NCBI RefSeq assembly: GCF_000004825.1
Contig: NW_008805075.1
Location: forward strand, 125,788-189,787
Direction: 5' to 3'
Length of the DNA stretch: 64,000 nucleotides
DNA from: Heterostelium album PN500
Taxonomy: Eukaryota; Evosea; Eumycetozoa; Acytosteliales; Acytosteliaceae
In this document: positions 1 through 10,114 of the stretch, in pieces
Numbering within the stretch: position 1 is the first letter of the stretch
Layout: every line of letters starts with the position of its first letter
Program-made: the position numbers and the translations under genes
The notes under the pieces: generated by a model
Databases searched by the model: none
What the model saw: the letters and a program-made list of their open reading frames with translations, nothing else
Told to the model about the DNA's origin: nothing

Positions 1-612
1 AATACTTTGAAGTTGAACTTTGCAAACAATGTTTAAAAACAATCAAGATTTAACCAGCAAACATTCTTTTTTAAGAAAGATCAGAATTTGATTATTTTGA
101 TTAAAAGATCCAAAGTGAACGACATGGTTACATTAAGGTAATGATCACTTAAGTGTGGTTGATTTTGGGATCAAACTTGTCATTAAAATCATGCCATTTA
201 ATAAATTTCAACGAAGCTGTTTATTTCGTCTACCAATAAATTCATTCATTCTGTGAAAAATCAAAATATATTTTTTTTTGAGTTTATTTTTGAAATTTTT
301 TTTGAATTGATTTATTCTTGTTCGACCCGTCGATCCAAATCTAAGAGATTTTTGAAACGTTAGTTCTAAAAATACTGATAATATCAAAATCATTTCGATC
401 AAAAACAAAAAAAAAAGACATTTATATATTAAATTAATTTTTATTTTTGATTTGTAAAGACTTGTTCGAAAACAATCATTGGGGAAGCTCTCTCAGGACA
501 GTAACCTTGCAAGGTTAAATTTACTTTTCTTTCCTTTTTGTTTTTTTTTTTGTAATAAAAAATAAATAAATATTTATTAAAAAAGAAATAATTATTAAAA
601 TAATAATTGAAA
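1..612. other. Intergenic, no gene seen
   Basis: No coding region is supported. The two small minus-strand frames here are AT-rich and mostly Ile/Lys/Asn/Phe. The one non-random patch is about 465-525, clearly more GC-rich than its surroundings and holding a 10-bp palindrome (CCTTGCAAGG); it is treated as a possible small RNA in the findings. The last 60 bases are A/T-rich leader of the TIG/EGF gene. Confidence 0.5.
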
Positions 613-3600
613 ATGATAAAATTAAATTTAATCATTATTTTAATTTGTATTTTACAATTTACTACTGGATCTCTTGCTCAGGTATTTGGCACCCAATATA
701 TCAAACAATTGAGAGAGATTGATGGTACACCAATTCCCGGTATTGCCAAGGCAGAGTTCTCACCCGATTATTATTCTGGCGTTTTGAGATCGCTACTTGT
801 TCTCACCAACACCACCAGAATCAGTATGTTCAATAGTATCCCGACACCTCTGAGCACTGATCCAATAGTAAGCACACTCTATCCAATGAGTGATGGATTC
901 GGTACCAACCAATCGATAGCAACTTTTTTAGCTTCCAACACCGTCTATACGGAAGCTTCCACCAGCGCTATTTATTTCACTCAGAGAGTTACCACCGTTG
1001 GTAGTAATTCTTATCCAACCAACATCAACACAGTCAACAAGAACAATGCAATCTTAAGATGGGTACAAACTTCAGCAAGTTCCGGTTATTACACAGCCTT
1101 TACTTTGTTCCCACCCGGTTCGGCAACAATGTCCATTCTCCTCACTCCATGGATCTACAGTCCTACCTACCAAACCTATTCGGCATCATCTCAAACCACA
1201 TCGATTGCCACACCAATTTCCTCAAGTTCGGAAGTAGATTTTATGGTCTACGAAGCCCAGACGTTATTTGATCTCTTTGTACATGCCGACGGAGTACTCT
1301 ACCAATACTCAATTGGAGGCTTAAAGTCCACCAATGTTTTTAATTATACCGCCTCAAAGACTGCAATTGCTTATGGAAGTACGCTTATGGCTTGTACATC
1401 CGATATCAACGGAGCATACATTGAAAAATTCAACTTTGTTAACGGCCAACACAGTGTTTACAATCTCACCACCGACTTTTCCGCTTGTTTGAACATGAAC
1501 ATGGACCAAAACTATCAACAACTTTTCGTGTCCATCGCCGACAGTCAAGGTAATTTGGCATTGATCACCACCTCCTTTACCGGTTTGCATCCAACCACCT
1601 TTAAATTCACCCCAAGCGAAAAAGTTAACACCGTCAACCTCAACTCATATTCCTATGCAGTTGGAGTTGATAATTCCATCAATGTTGTCAGAGTTGCTTC
1701 TGGCATTGGTCAGATCTACACAATGACCTACAAGAACCTCTGTCCAAACCAATGTAACAACCACGGTCAATGCTTTTCCGGTGCTTGTATCTGCAGTTCC
1801 AGTTGGTTAGGTGACGATTGCTCCGTACCCAAACCTTTTATCTACACTGGTGGAACCGCACAAGTTGCCTACCTCGGAACAACCGTGGTAACCATCACAG
1901 GTGAGAGTTTTGTCAACACACCAAACAACAAAATCACAATTTGTGGTGGACAATGTCTATCAATGGTTTTCGTATCTGCGCAATCGATCATCTGTACTCT
2001 CACTCTCTACGGTAACCAAACAAACTCTCCCTTCGATAACTGTGATATCACCGTTTCATTCAACGGTTATTCATCTGACACTGAATACATCATTACCTAC
2101 GCCACACCAACACTCTCTGAACAATACTTCCAAGTTAACGACACCCTTGTTTTCAACGGTACCAACATGTACAACGCCGCTAACTTCCAGGTCCGTATCA
2201 ACCAACAAACTCCGGTTAGTGATTTAATTGCCGATCCATATTCATTATCCTTTAAGATTCCAGCTGGCTCACATAATTTTAATTTGGATATTTTTACTAC
2301 TAATACTTGGTTGTACTCAGGTATCGTTAAACTCGTTCCATATTTGACTTCGATTAATCCATCTTCTCTCCAAACCGCCTCTGGTTACAACATTACATTA
2401 TCTGGTGATTTCTTCCAAAGTAACGACCTCACAGAGATGAGAATCTACATAGGTGATGATTATGTCAATGGTACTGTTGTCGACATGAACACCGTCATCT
2501 TCCCAAACATGGAAGGTATCATTGCGAAAAAAATTATCCGTGCCTACGATGATGCAACTTACCAACTATATTCCAACTCACTTGCTTTCGTATACAGTCC
2601 TCCAACTATTGTAAGCACCAATATCAATCAAACAGATAACACAATCATCTCCATTCAAGGTAACAACTTTGGTAGTTCCGGTACCTTAATTTCCTTCGCC
2701 ATCTCCAACAGCGAACCAATTGCCGTCACCTTTATTTCCGTCACCCACAATATTATTATTTTCAAAGCTCCATCAACAATCTTCACCGCCTTCTATCATT
2801 TGACAGTCGACGATCAAGCAGCTGCCACTGAAATTCCCCTTCTCTTCAAACCAACCATCCAATCGGTTTCAAATCCACATGTAACCGGAGGAAATCTTAC
2901 AATTGTCGGTAACTACATCATAAACTCTGAAATTTATTTCAGCAATATTCGAGCTAGTGAACAATTGATTTCTCCATGCGTTGCACAATCTAGTAACAAC
3001 ATACCAGCCACTATCATTTGTCAAGTTGAAGGAGGTGCTGGTGATATGGACGTTGTTGCTGTTTCTAATCTACCAGATGTAGGTACTTTATATACCCCTC
3101 CATTCGAATCGAAATATCAAGCCCCATCTATCTCCAACATCAGTCCAGCTGTATACTTTGCAAATAGAACCGCTCAATTTACAATCTTTGGTGACAATTT
3201 CTACAATTCCAATATCATTGTAAAGATCAACGACGAAGAGTGTAACATCACTGCTACCTTTACCAACAATATTACCTGTGAGATTACCTCGCTGAAACTT
3301 GCAAATGAAACCACCAATCCAGTTCCAGTCTTTGTTTCAGTGGAATCTCAAAATGTCTTTGCCAACAACACTGTCGCTTACTATGGAAAATGGTGTTTGA
3401 ATGATTGTTCACAACATGGTACATGTAACTACGAGACTACAGTGTGCAAGTGTGATATAGGATGGAGAGGTAATGATTGTTCAGAAGAGATTCCAGTACC
3501 ATCAACCACAACTTCAACACCAACTGGTGGAGCAACTACTGATGCCACAACAGGAGGTGCAACTACCACAGGTTCAACAACATCTGACCTTAATTCATCC

Positions 3601-3666
3601 AGTCAACTATCAATTAACATTTTAGCCGCATTGTTATCATTCTTTGTAATAGTATTATTGCTCTAA
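613..3666 (+). CDS. GPI-anchored TIG/EGF-repeat cell-surface protein
   Basis: Single-exon gene of 1017 residues, probably a surface adhesion or recognition protein of the LagC/TgrC and ComC type. ATG at 613 is chosen because the frame before it offers only TTG. Residues 1-23 form a hydrophobic signal peptide ending near SLAQ. About 350 residues follow that could be a beta-propeller-like ectodomain. EGF-like module 1 is at about 377-403 (CPNQCNNHGQC pattern). Several immunoglobulin-like TIG/IPT repeats follow, with recurring GxNF and ITxSGxFF signatures. EGF-like module 2 is at about 928-955. Then comes a Thr/Gly/Ser-rich stalk and a hydrophobic C-terminus ending in a run of Val/Leu with no basic tail, as in a GPI-attachment signal. 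Many N-x-S/T sites agree with secretion. TIG repeats are known in dictyostelid allorecognition proteins; a role here is inferred. Confidence 0.8.
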   Translation: MIKLNLIIILICILQFTTGSLAQVFGTQYIKQLREIDGTPIPGIAKAEFSPDYYSGVLRSLLVLTNTTRISMFNSIPTPLSTDPIVSTLYPMSDGFGTNQSIATFLASNTVYTEASTSAIYFTQRVTTVGSNSYPTNINTVNKNNAILRWVQTSASSGYYTAFTLFPPGSATMSILLTPWIYSPTYQTYSASSQTTSIATPISSSSEVDFMVYEAQTLFDLFVHADGVLYQYSIGGLKSTNVFNYTASKTAIAYGSTLMACTSDINGAYIEKFNFVNGQHSVYNLTTDFSACLNMNMDQNYQQLFVSIADSQGNLALITTSFTGLHPTTFKFTPSEKVNTVNLNSYSYAVGVDNSINVVRVASGIGQIYTMTYKNLCPNQCNNHGQCFSGACICSSSWLGDDCSVPKPFIYTGGTAQVAYLGTTVVTITGESFVNTPNNKITICGGQCLSMVFVSAQSIICTLTLYGNQTNSPFDNCDITVSFNGYSSDTEYIITYATPTLSEQYFQVNDTLVFNGTNMYNAANFQVRINQQTPVSDLIADPYSLSFKIPAGSHNFNLDIFTTNTWLYSGIVKLVPYLTSINPSSLQTASGYNITLSGDFFQSNDLTEMRIYIGDDYVNGTVVDMNTVIFPNMEGIIAKKIIRAYDDATYQLYSNSLAFVYSPPTIVSTNINQTDNTIISIQGNNFGSSGTLISFAISNSEPIAVTFISVTHNIIIFKAPSTIFTAFYHLTVDDQAAATEIPLLFKPTIQSVSNPHVTGGNLTIVGNYIINSEIYFSNIRASEQLISPCVAQSSNNIPATIICQVEGGAGDMDVVAVSNLPDVGTLYTPPFESKYQAPSISNISPAVYFANRTAQFTIFGDNFYNSNIIVKINDEECNITATFTNNITCEITSLKLANETTNPVPVFVSVESQNVFANNTVAYYGKWCLNDCSQHGTCNYETTVCKCDIGWRGNDCSEEIPVPSTTTSTPTGGATTDATTGGATTTGSTTSDLNSSSQLSINILAALLSFFVIVLLL

Positions 3667-4126
3667 AATAAAATTTTAAAGTAATTTATTTATATTAAAT
3701 TTCACCGATTTAATTATTAAATCTTGATGTTCAAAAGTGTTTATGTATATCTTCCTCTTTATTCAAATTCTGTTCTTAATTAATTCTTGATTTCCTTTTC
3801 TCTACTTAGATTTGTGACAAATCAAATCCAAAAGACATCAAAATTTCTTAAAATGATAGAAAGATATAAAGATTACAATATTCAATGGATTACCATATCC
3901 TTTTCAGTTAGCAATATTTTCAATTGGGATAATTAAATAAAAATATCTTTTGTAAATATTAACTAAAATTACCAAGACATGACAAAAAATTTTGTTGTAC
4001 CACATTTAAATTTGATCGTAAAAAAAATTTCAAAATTGGTGAAATTTGTTTGAATGCTGTTGGCAACAACATTTTTACCATGTCCTATGAAATTTTTCCA
4101 AAAAGTCGTCTGCGTGACTGAGAAAG
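3667..4126. other. Intergenic, no gene seen
   Basis: AT-rich downstream region of the TIG/EGF gene, ending at the left arm of the inverted-repeat element. No coding frame or RNA gene is recognised. Confidence 0.4.
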
Positions 4127-4191
4127 ATATTATTTAGATTCATCAATTAAATATATTCTTATCTTTCTAATTAGATCACATATATATAGAA
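4127..4191 (+). repeat. Left terminal inverted repeat of the 0.9-kb element
   Basis: Begins ATATTATTTAGATTCATC and ends TATATATAGAA. Its reverse complement recurs at 4936-5001 with one extra T in a T run. Confidence 0.8.
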
Positions 4192-4935
4192 ATAAACAAC
4201 ATTTATACTTTTTCATTTTTATCTATTATAACGATTTTTTTATTAAATAATTACATTTTTCTCTATTTCTAACTAGCAATCGTTGAGCTCACAAAACAAT
4301 TTAGAGAGAAGGCGTTAGAGAAGGAGAGACTCATCGAAGAAAGGAAGAACGACACCGAATTTAAAATAGAATCAAAAGCAAGCTAGAGAAGATGACAGAA
4401 CAAAAGAAACATCTAGAGAAACTAAGAGGAAGCCGAGATACAATTGTCCTGTGGAGAATGCTTTAAACGAATTCCTAGCTCAGAAGCAACAACACAGCAA
4501 CTTAATGGATTCAACAACTTCCATCACCTACTCGCCAACCAAGAAGCGTTATCAAGATATGGATAGTCAGTCTAGTAGTAGCATAGTGCAACATCAACAA
4601 GAGAAACTAATTGACCAGAATAGTGTACAAGGGGAATCTCCGCTCTCTATCACCGACATCAAGACATATATCCAGACGTCCAAATTCCCGACCAGTCCTT
4701 ACTACATATCTGTTGGCACGTAGGATCGATCTTCCCAGCTTGGCTTTGGCGAAACAGTCACTCTCTACTATCACGGGAGTGCTCGCACCGAAAACAACGA
4801 TTGTCATTATGCAACTTCTTGATTACATCGGTGGATTTATCAAACTTCTCTGCCATTTGCACATACTTCTCACGAGTTCATCTCTTTGCCTTCTTGGTTT
4901 AGTTGGATTGGTGCTACTGTCTCCACTGAGAGAAC

Positions 4936-5001
4936 TTCTATATATATGTGATCTAATTAGAAAGATAAAGAATATATTTAATTGATGAATCTAAATAATA
5001 T
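4936..5001 (-). repeat. Right terminal inverted repeat of the 0.9-kb element
   Basis: Reverse complement of 4127-4191. Starts TTCTATATATATGTG and ends CTAAATAATAT on the plus strand. The match stops sharply on the inner side, as expected for transposon ends. Confidence 0.8.
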
Positions 5002-5059
5002 AATAATGATTTTATTTTTAATGTTTTCGTATTTTTTATGATTTCTAAAAAATGAGTTT

Positions 5060-5440
5060 TTATGAATTGTAACGATTATGTTCCAGTGATCGAGGTAGGT
5101 GTCTAATGTCAACAGTGGCATTTAATGTAGTGAGACATAGTGATTTCAAATTTTGTGGCAGAGAGTGTTCATCCAATGGAATATCATACAAACTTAGAGT
5201 GAGTGATTCCAATGACTGAGGGAACAATCCAGAAATAAATTCTTGGTCTTCATTATCCACGATCATAGTTGCTGATTTCGACAATCGAATTTCATAATTC
5301 TAACGCTATATGGTAACACATTCGCATTGAAAGTGTTTTAGATAGTTATCTTTTCAAGAGTGTTTGGAAGTGAACCTAATATCTTTAGATTGTTTTCAGT
5401 ACTATCTGAAATATTAAATATACAATTGTGATTCCAACTT
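5060..5440 (-). pseudogene. Relic of an F-box/FNIP-repeat gene
   Basis: The minus strand carries a shortened version of the N-terminal FNIP region found in the neighbouring genes: the NISDST motif, LGSLPNTLEKIT, a broken FNANVLP stretch, then LFPQSLESLTLSLY and LPQNLKSL. Frames shift between these pieces and an in-frame stop interrupts the start of the block. There is no F-box exon and no conserved C-terminus. It is most easily read as a truncated tandem copy downstream of the intact gene at 5597-7376. Confidence 0.75.
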
Positions 5441-5596
5441 AAAACAGGTTAAACTTGTTTAATTCCATGGAAAAACAGAAGCAAATTAAAAAAATTTGAG
5501 TGGTTTACCCCCAAATTTTAATTTTTTCAATCTGGTTAATGAAAATTTTTCATTTTTTATTGATCGTTTTTAAAAAAAATGTTATGAAATTATTTA

Positions 5597-7376
5597 TTAG
5601 ATGAAGCTTGTTATTTTATCATTAGTTATATTTCTTTTCAATACCTTGTTTTCAATTAAATCTCTCAATTGTTCAGTTGATTCTATAAATCCTCCATTGA
5701 CAGGATAATCTCGATTGTAACCAATGAAGATGCTGCTCGATCTGTTAATACTTCGAAGTTCTACATTCTCGTCGATTCTTATGATTTCAACAGAGACTGG
5801 AATATCCTCCAATTTGTTGAATTCGAAACTGTAGAAATATGAGTGCAATACTTTCAATATCAGTCTTTTCGGTTGGTGGAGGTGTGAACTGTTGTCATTC
5901 AAAGTACCTTTGACGAGATTGGTACTCTCTAGTCTGAGTTTCTTTAAGGTCGGTGGTAATGATGAATACAATATTTGATTACTTTCAATGAGTGTAAGTG
6001 ATTCCAAGCTTGGTGGAAATCTCCTTATCTTTATACTTCCATAGATAGAAAGTTTCTTAATCAAAGGTAGTTCATGAAAATCTAAAGACTTTGATTGTAA
6101 TCGAAATGAAGATATTGTCAATTTTTCCATAGTGTTTGGTATGCATTCAACTGAAAGGCCACCCACCTCCAAAGTGATGTCCAATTGCTTCACACCAATC
6201 GGTATGACACCAGCTTCTAAACGATGTCGATAGTCAGGAATAGATAGGTTTATGACACTCGATGGTATACTTCCAGGTTTCAATTTGTAAGATCCCATTT
6301 CACCAAAGTCAAGATTGGTGATTGTCGATGGAATGACACCTGGTTCAATATAGTTATTATCTAGATTATCAAAACTAAAGATTTCGATTCGGGCGAATTT
6401 AAGGCTGGTGACCGATGGTGGAAGTGAATCCAACCATTCTAAGTGGCATCCTTTGATGGTTGTCAGTCTTTGGAATTGAGAAAGAATCGATAGGTTCTCA
6501 ATTTGAGCATCAAAGTTATCATCGAATTCCAGAGTTTCCAGTGATCGAGGTAGGTGTCTAAGGTCAATAATGGTTTCGTGATAGGATGAATCCAAATAGA
6601 GTGATTTCAGATTTGGTGGCAGACAGTGTTCCACCAATGGATTTTCATGCAAAACTAGTTCGAGTGATTCCAATGACTGAGGGAATAATCCAGTTGTAAA
6701 CTCTTGGTCTTCACAATCGACTGTCATAGTTCTAACACTATTTGGCAGCACATTCGCATTGAAAGTGTTATTAATACATAGCGTTTCAAGAGTGTTTGGA
6801 AGTGAGCCTGATAATATCTTTGTATTGTTTTCAGTGCTGAGCTCGAGTTCACATATACTACTGTCTGAAATATTAAATATACAATTGTCCTGCCATTTTA
6901 TTATAGAAAGACACTTTACATTCAAAGGTATTTTCTCTGAAAGATTATCTGTTTTATTCATTTGAGAAACTTTTGTTTATAATGATAGATGATGTTTTTA
7001 GGTTAATTAAAGTTATATATTTTGAGATTATTAATATTATTAACATACTATCTATTATATAATCATATAATTTTATATATTTCTTGTTAAGATTGGCTTT
7101 ATGATCACATATCAATAGATTACAAGATTGAATATCCGATATTTGTTGAAATTGTTTGGTGTATGATCTAAGTGTTACATGATTACTTCTGTTGTAAATC
7201 AATTGAACTTGGGCATATGTAAGATCATTGAATACCAAATATCTATCTCTATTATTATATAACTTTTTACTTGTTAAACTAAAACATATTGAATCTAAAA
7301 CTGTCAGTTCTTTGAAACTTAATATTTTAGATAGCAACAGATATGGTAAATCTTGAATGTTATTATTTATGTTCAT
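5597..7376 (-). CDS. F-box/FNIP-repeat protein, copy A
   Basis: Two exons, 7049-7376 and 5597-6969, separated by a 79-base intron (donor GTATGT, acceptor AAAAG, phase 1); 566 residues. Exon 1 holds an F-box-like helix set (IQDLPYLLLSKILSF, then SICFSLTSKKLY). F-boxes recruit Skp1 of SCF ubiquitin ligases. Exon 2 is a run of leucine-rich FNIP-type repeats of about 22 residues (LPPNLKSLYL, IPSSVINLSI, IPNTMEKLTI), a family greatly expanded in Dictyostelium and thought to bind substrate. The C-terminus has a conserved IFIGYNRDYPVNGGF motif shared by all copies in this cluster. The splice model is supported by the same junction in three paralogues. Substrate unknown. Confidence 0.85.
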
Positions 7377-7695
7377 CTATTTATTTCTATGAAATCAAAA
7401 ATATAAAGAAAAAATAAAAATGATCAAACGAGATAAAAATAAAATAAAATTTATAATATTTTTTATTAACCATTTTAGTTTTTTAAGATCATCTTCAAGA
7501 AACTTTATCTCAGAGACAAGATTTTCATTTAATTTTTTTATTATTATTTTTATTATTTGTTTTGATAGAAATAATACATAAACATATCATAAACTATATT
7601 TAATACTATTCTAAAACGATTATTAACTTAATAATTTGAAACAGATATCATAGTTAATTATTTTAATTATTATTAATTATTATTTATAGCATAGA
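7377..7695. other. Intergenic, no gene seen
   Basis: Very AT-rich upstream region of copy A, with A-rich leader and T runs. It presumably carries the promoter; no specific site is recognised. Confidence 0.4.
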
Positions 7696-8110
7696 TTTTT
7701 ATGATTTCAACAGAGACTGGAAGATCTTCCAATGTCTTATTGTTGAAAAAAGCGATATCTACTTTCATCATCAATCTTTTAGGTTGGGGGTGGTGTCGAC
7801 TGTTGTCATTCAAAGTTATGATCCAATCTGAGTTTCTTTAAGGTCGGTGGTAATAATGAATATAATAATTCACCAGTATTTTCAATGAGTATAAGTGATT
7901 CCAAGCTTGGTGGAAATCTACTAATCTTTATTTCTCCTATTACCGAAAGTTTCTTGATCGATCGTAGTCCAAATATCTATCTCTATTATTATATAACTTT
8001 TTACTTGTTAAACTAAAACATATTGAATCTAAAACTGTTAGTTCTTTGAAACTTAATATCTTAGATATCAATATATATGGTAAATCCTGGATATTATTGT
8101 TTATGTTCAT
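7696..8110 (-). pseudogene. Chimeric F-box/FNIP relic formed by an internal deletion
   Basis: The start codon and F-box exon (ATG at 8110, ending NNRDRYL) run directly into a C-terminal FNIP segment (SIKKLSVIGEIK and PPTLKKLRL pieces) at about 7970. The rest of the F-box exon, the intron and most of the repeats are missing. The junction is out of frame: the F-box frame hits a stop 8 codons later. The block ends without the conserved C-terminal motif. This is a deletion derivative between copies A and B, not a functional gene. Confidence 0.8.
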
Positions 8111-8259
8111 CTATATCTATGAAATAAAAAAAGTTTTTTTAACAATAAAAAAAGGTATCACTAAAAAATAGTGTTCAAATTTTTGGCATATCAGTCGATC
8201 ATTTAATAGAAATAGATAGTTAAATATTTAGATATTATTATATTATTAAAAATATTTAT

Positions 8260-10007
8260 TTATGTAATGATACTCGATATTTTATCAAATCTTATATTTC
8301 TTTCCAATACTTTGGAGTGAATTAAATCTCTCAATTGTTTGGTTGATTCTATGAATCCACCATTCACAGGATACTCTCGATTGTAACCAATGAAGATGCT
8401 GCTCGATCCGTTATACCTTCTAAGTTCTACATTTTGATCGATTTTTATGATTTCAACAGAGATTGGAATATCTTCCAATGTATTTTTTTTGAAATAAGAG
8501 TGCATTACTTTCATTATCAATCTTTTAGGTTGGTGGTGTCGACTGTTGTCATCCAAAGTATCGTTGACGAGATTAGACCTATTTAGTTTGAGTTTCTTTA
8601 AGGTCGGTGGTAATGATGAATATATTAATTCACCATTATCAATGAGTCTTAGTGATTCCAAATTCGGTGGAAATATACTTATCTTTATATCACCAAAGAA
8701 GGAAAGTTTCTTTATCGATGATAGTGAATGAAAATCTAAAGACTTTGATTGTATATTATATGAATAAATTCTCAATGTTTCCACGGTGTTTGGAATGCAT
8801 TCAACTGAAAAATCATCCAATTCCAAAGTCATCTCCAATTGCTTGACACCAATCGGTATGACATCGGCTTCCATACGATGTCTATAACCAATAATAGTTA
8901 AGTTTCTGACACTCGATGGTATACTGCTAGGTTTCAATTTGAAATCTGCCGTTTCACCAAAGTCAAGACTGGTGATTGTCGATGGAATGACACCAGGTTC
9001 AATATAGTTATTATTCAGTATGATATTGTAAATTTTCAGGCTGGTTACTGATTGTGGAAGTAAAAAGATCCACTCGAAACTGCATCCATCTATTGTTGTC
9101 AGACTTTGGAATTGAGAGAGCATCCGCAGGTTCCTAATTCGACGAACAAGATCATAATCTACTTTAAGGGTTTCAAGTGATCTAGGGAGGTGTCCAACAT
9201 CAATTCTGGAGGGGCGATCGGATGAAGCTAAATGCAATGATTTCAAATTTGGTGGCAAAGAGTATTCGCCCAATGGTTTGTCATACATAACAAGTTCCAG
9301 TGATTCCAATGACTGAGGGAATAATCCAGGAATAAATTCTTGATCTGCACTATCGACGATCATAGTTTTAATACTGCTTGGTAGCACATTCGCATTGAAA
9401 GTGGTAAAGATAGATATATTTTCAAGAGTGTTTGGAAGTGAACCTGCCAATATCTTTAAGTTGCTTCTATATTTGATATCCAGTTCTCTTATACTACTAT
9501 CTGAAATATTAAATATACAATTGTCTTTCCAATCTATTATAGAAACACTCTTTACATTCAAAGGTATTTTCTCTGAAAGATTATCTGCTTTATTCATTTG
9601 AGAAACTTTTATTTAGGTTAATAAAAGTTATCTATATATATTGAGATTATTAATATTATTAACATACTATCTATTATATAATCACAGTATTTTATATAAT
9701 TCTTGTTAAGATTGTAATGAGCATTACAAATCAATAGATTACAAGATCTGTTGCTATCTGATATTCGTTGAAATTGTGTTTGATATGATCTAAGTGTTAC
9801 ATGATTACTTCTGTTGTAAATCAATTGTGCTTTAGCATGTGTAAAGTTGGTGATCATTGAATATCAAATATCTATCTCTATTATTATATAACTTTTTTAG
9901 ATGTTAAACTAAAACATATTGAATCTAAAACTGTCAGTTCTTTGAAACTTAATATTTTAGATATCAATAGATATGGTAAATCTTTGAATGCTATTATTTA
10001 TGTTCAT
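8260..10007 (-). pseudogene. F-box/FNIP-repeat gene, copy B, frameshifted F-box exon
   Basis: Exon 2 (8260-9605) is fully open and encodes the FNIP repeats and the conserved IFIGYNREYPVNGGF end. Exon 1 (9668-10007) aligns base for base with other copies but has three extra bases: one in the AAA after ATTC (9982-9984), one in an A run (9893-9898) and one at 9843-9845, all in homopolymers. Together they restore the frame, but the stretch between the first and second contains an early stop. The intron 9606-9667 keeps the family donor and acceptor. It is either a recent pseudogene or an intact gene with sequence errors; an alternative start inside exon 1 would lose the F-box. Confidence 0.65.
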
Positions 10008-10114
10008 CTATTAATATTTCTTAATCGAACGCAAACATTTGAATAATTTAAATAATAAAAAAAATGATCACGTGCATGTCACCGATCATTTATCGATAAA
10101 ACAATAATATTTAT

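Larger units (their letters stand above)
4127..5001. mobile_element. Inverted-repeat-bounded element, about 875 bp
   Basis: The two ends are near-perfect inverted repeats of each other: 4127-4191 and 4936-5001, one single-base indel in about 65 bases. The interior is less AT-rich than its surroundings and contains broken coding-like stretches, so it may be a non-autonomous DNA element (MITE or foldback) that trapped a gene fragment. A TA dinucleotide can be read as target duplication just inside the outer ends, but those ends are themselves TA-rich, so this is weak. No intact transposase is present. The interior, on the minus strand at about 4770-4920, reads as a short charged helix followed by a CxxC-H cluster in a broken frame, which could be an old gag-like zinc knuckle; this is speculative. 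Confidence 0.6.

Noticed and set aside
208-635. Two small minus-strand frames upstream of the TIG/EGF gene
   Set aside because: Dominated by Ile/Lys/Asn/Phe codons from AT-rich DNA, no supporting start context or family likeness.
4611-4985. 124-codon plus-strand frame inside the inverted-repeat element
   Set aside because: Overlaps other frames of similar quality on both strands and runs into the terminal repeat; no domain is recognised.
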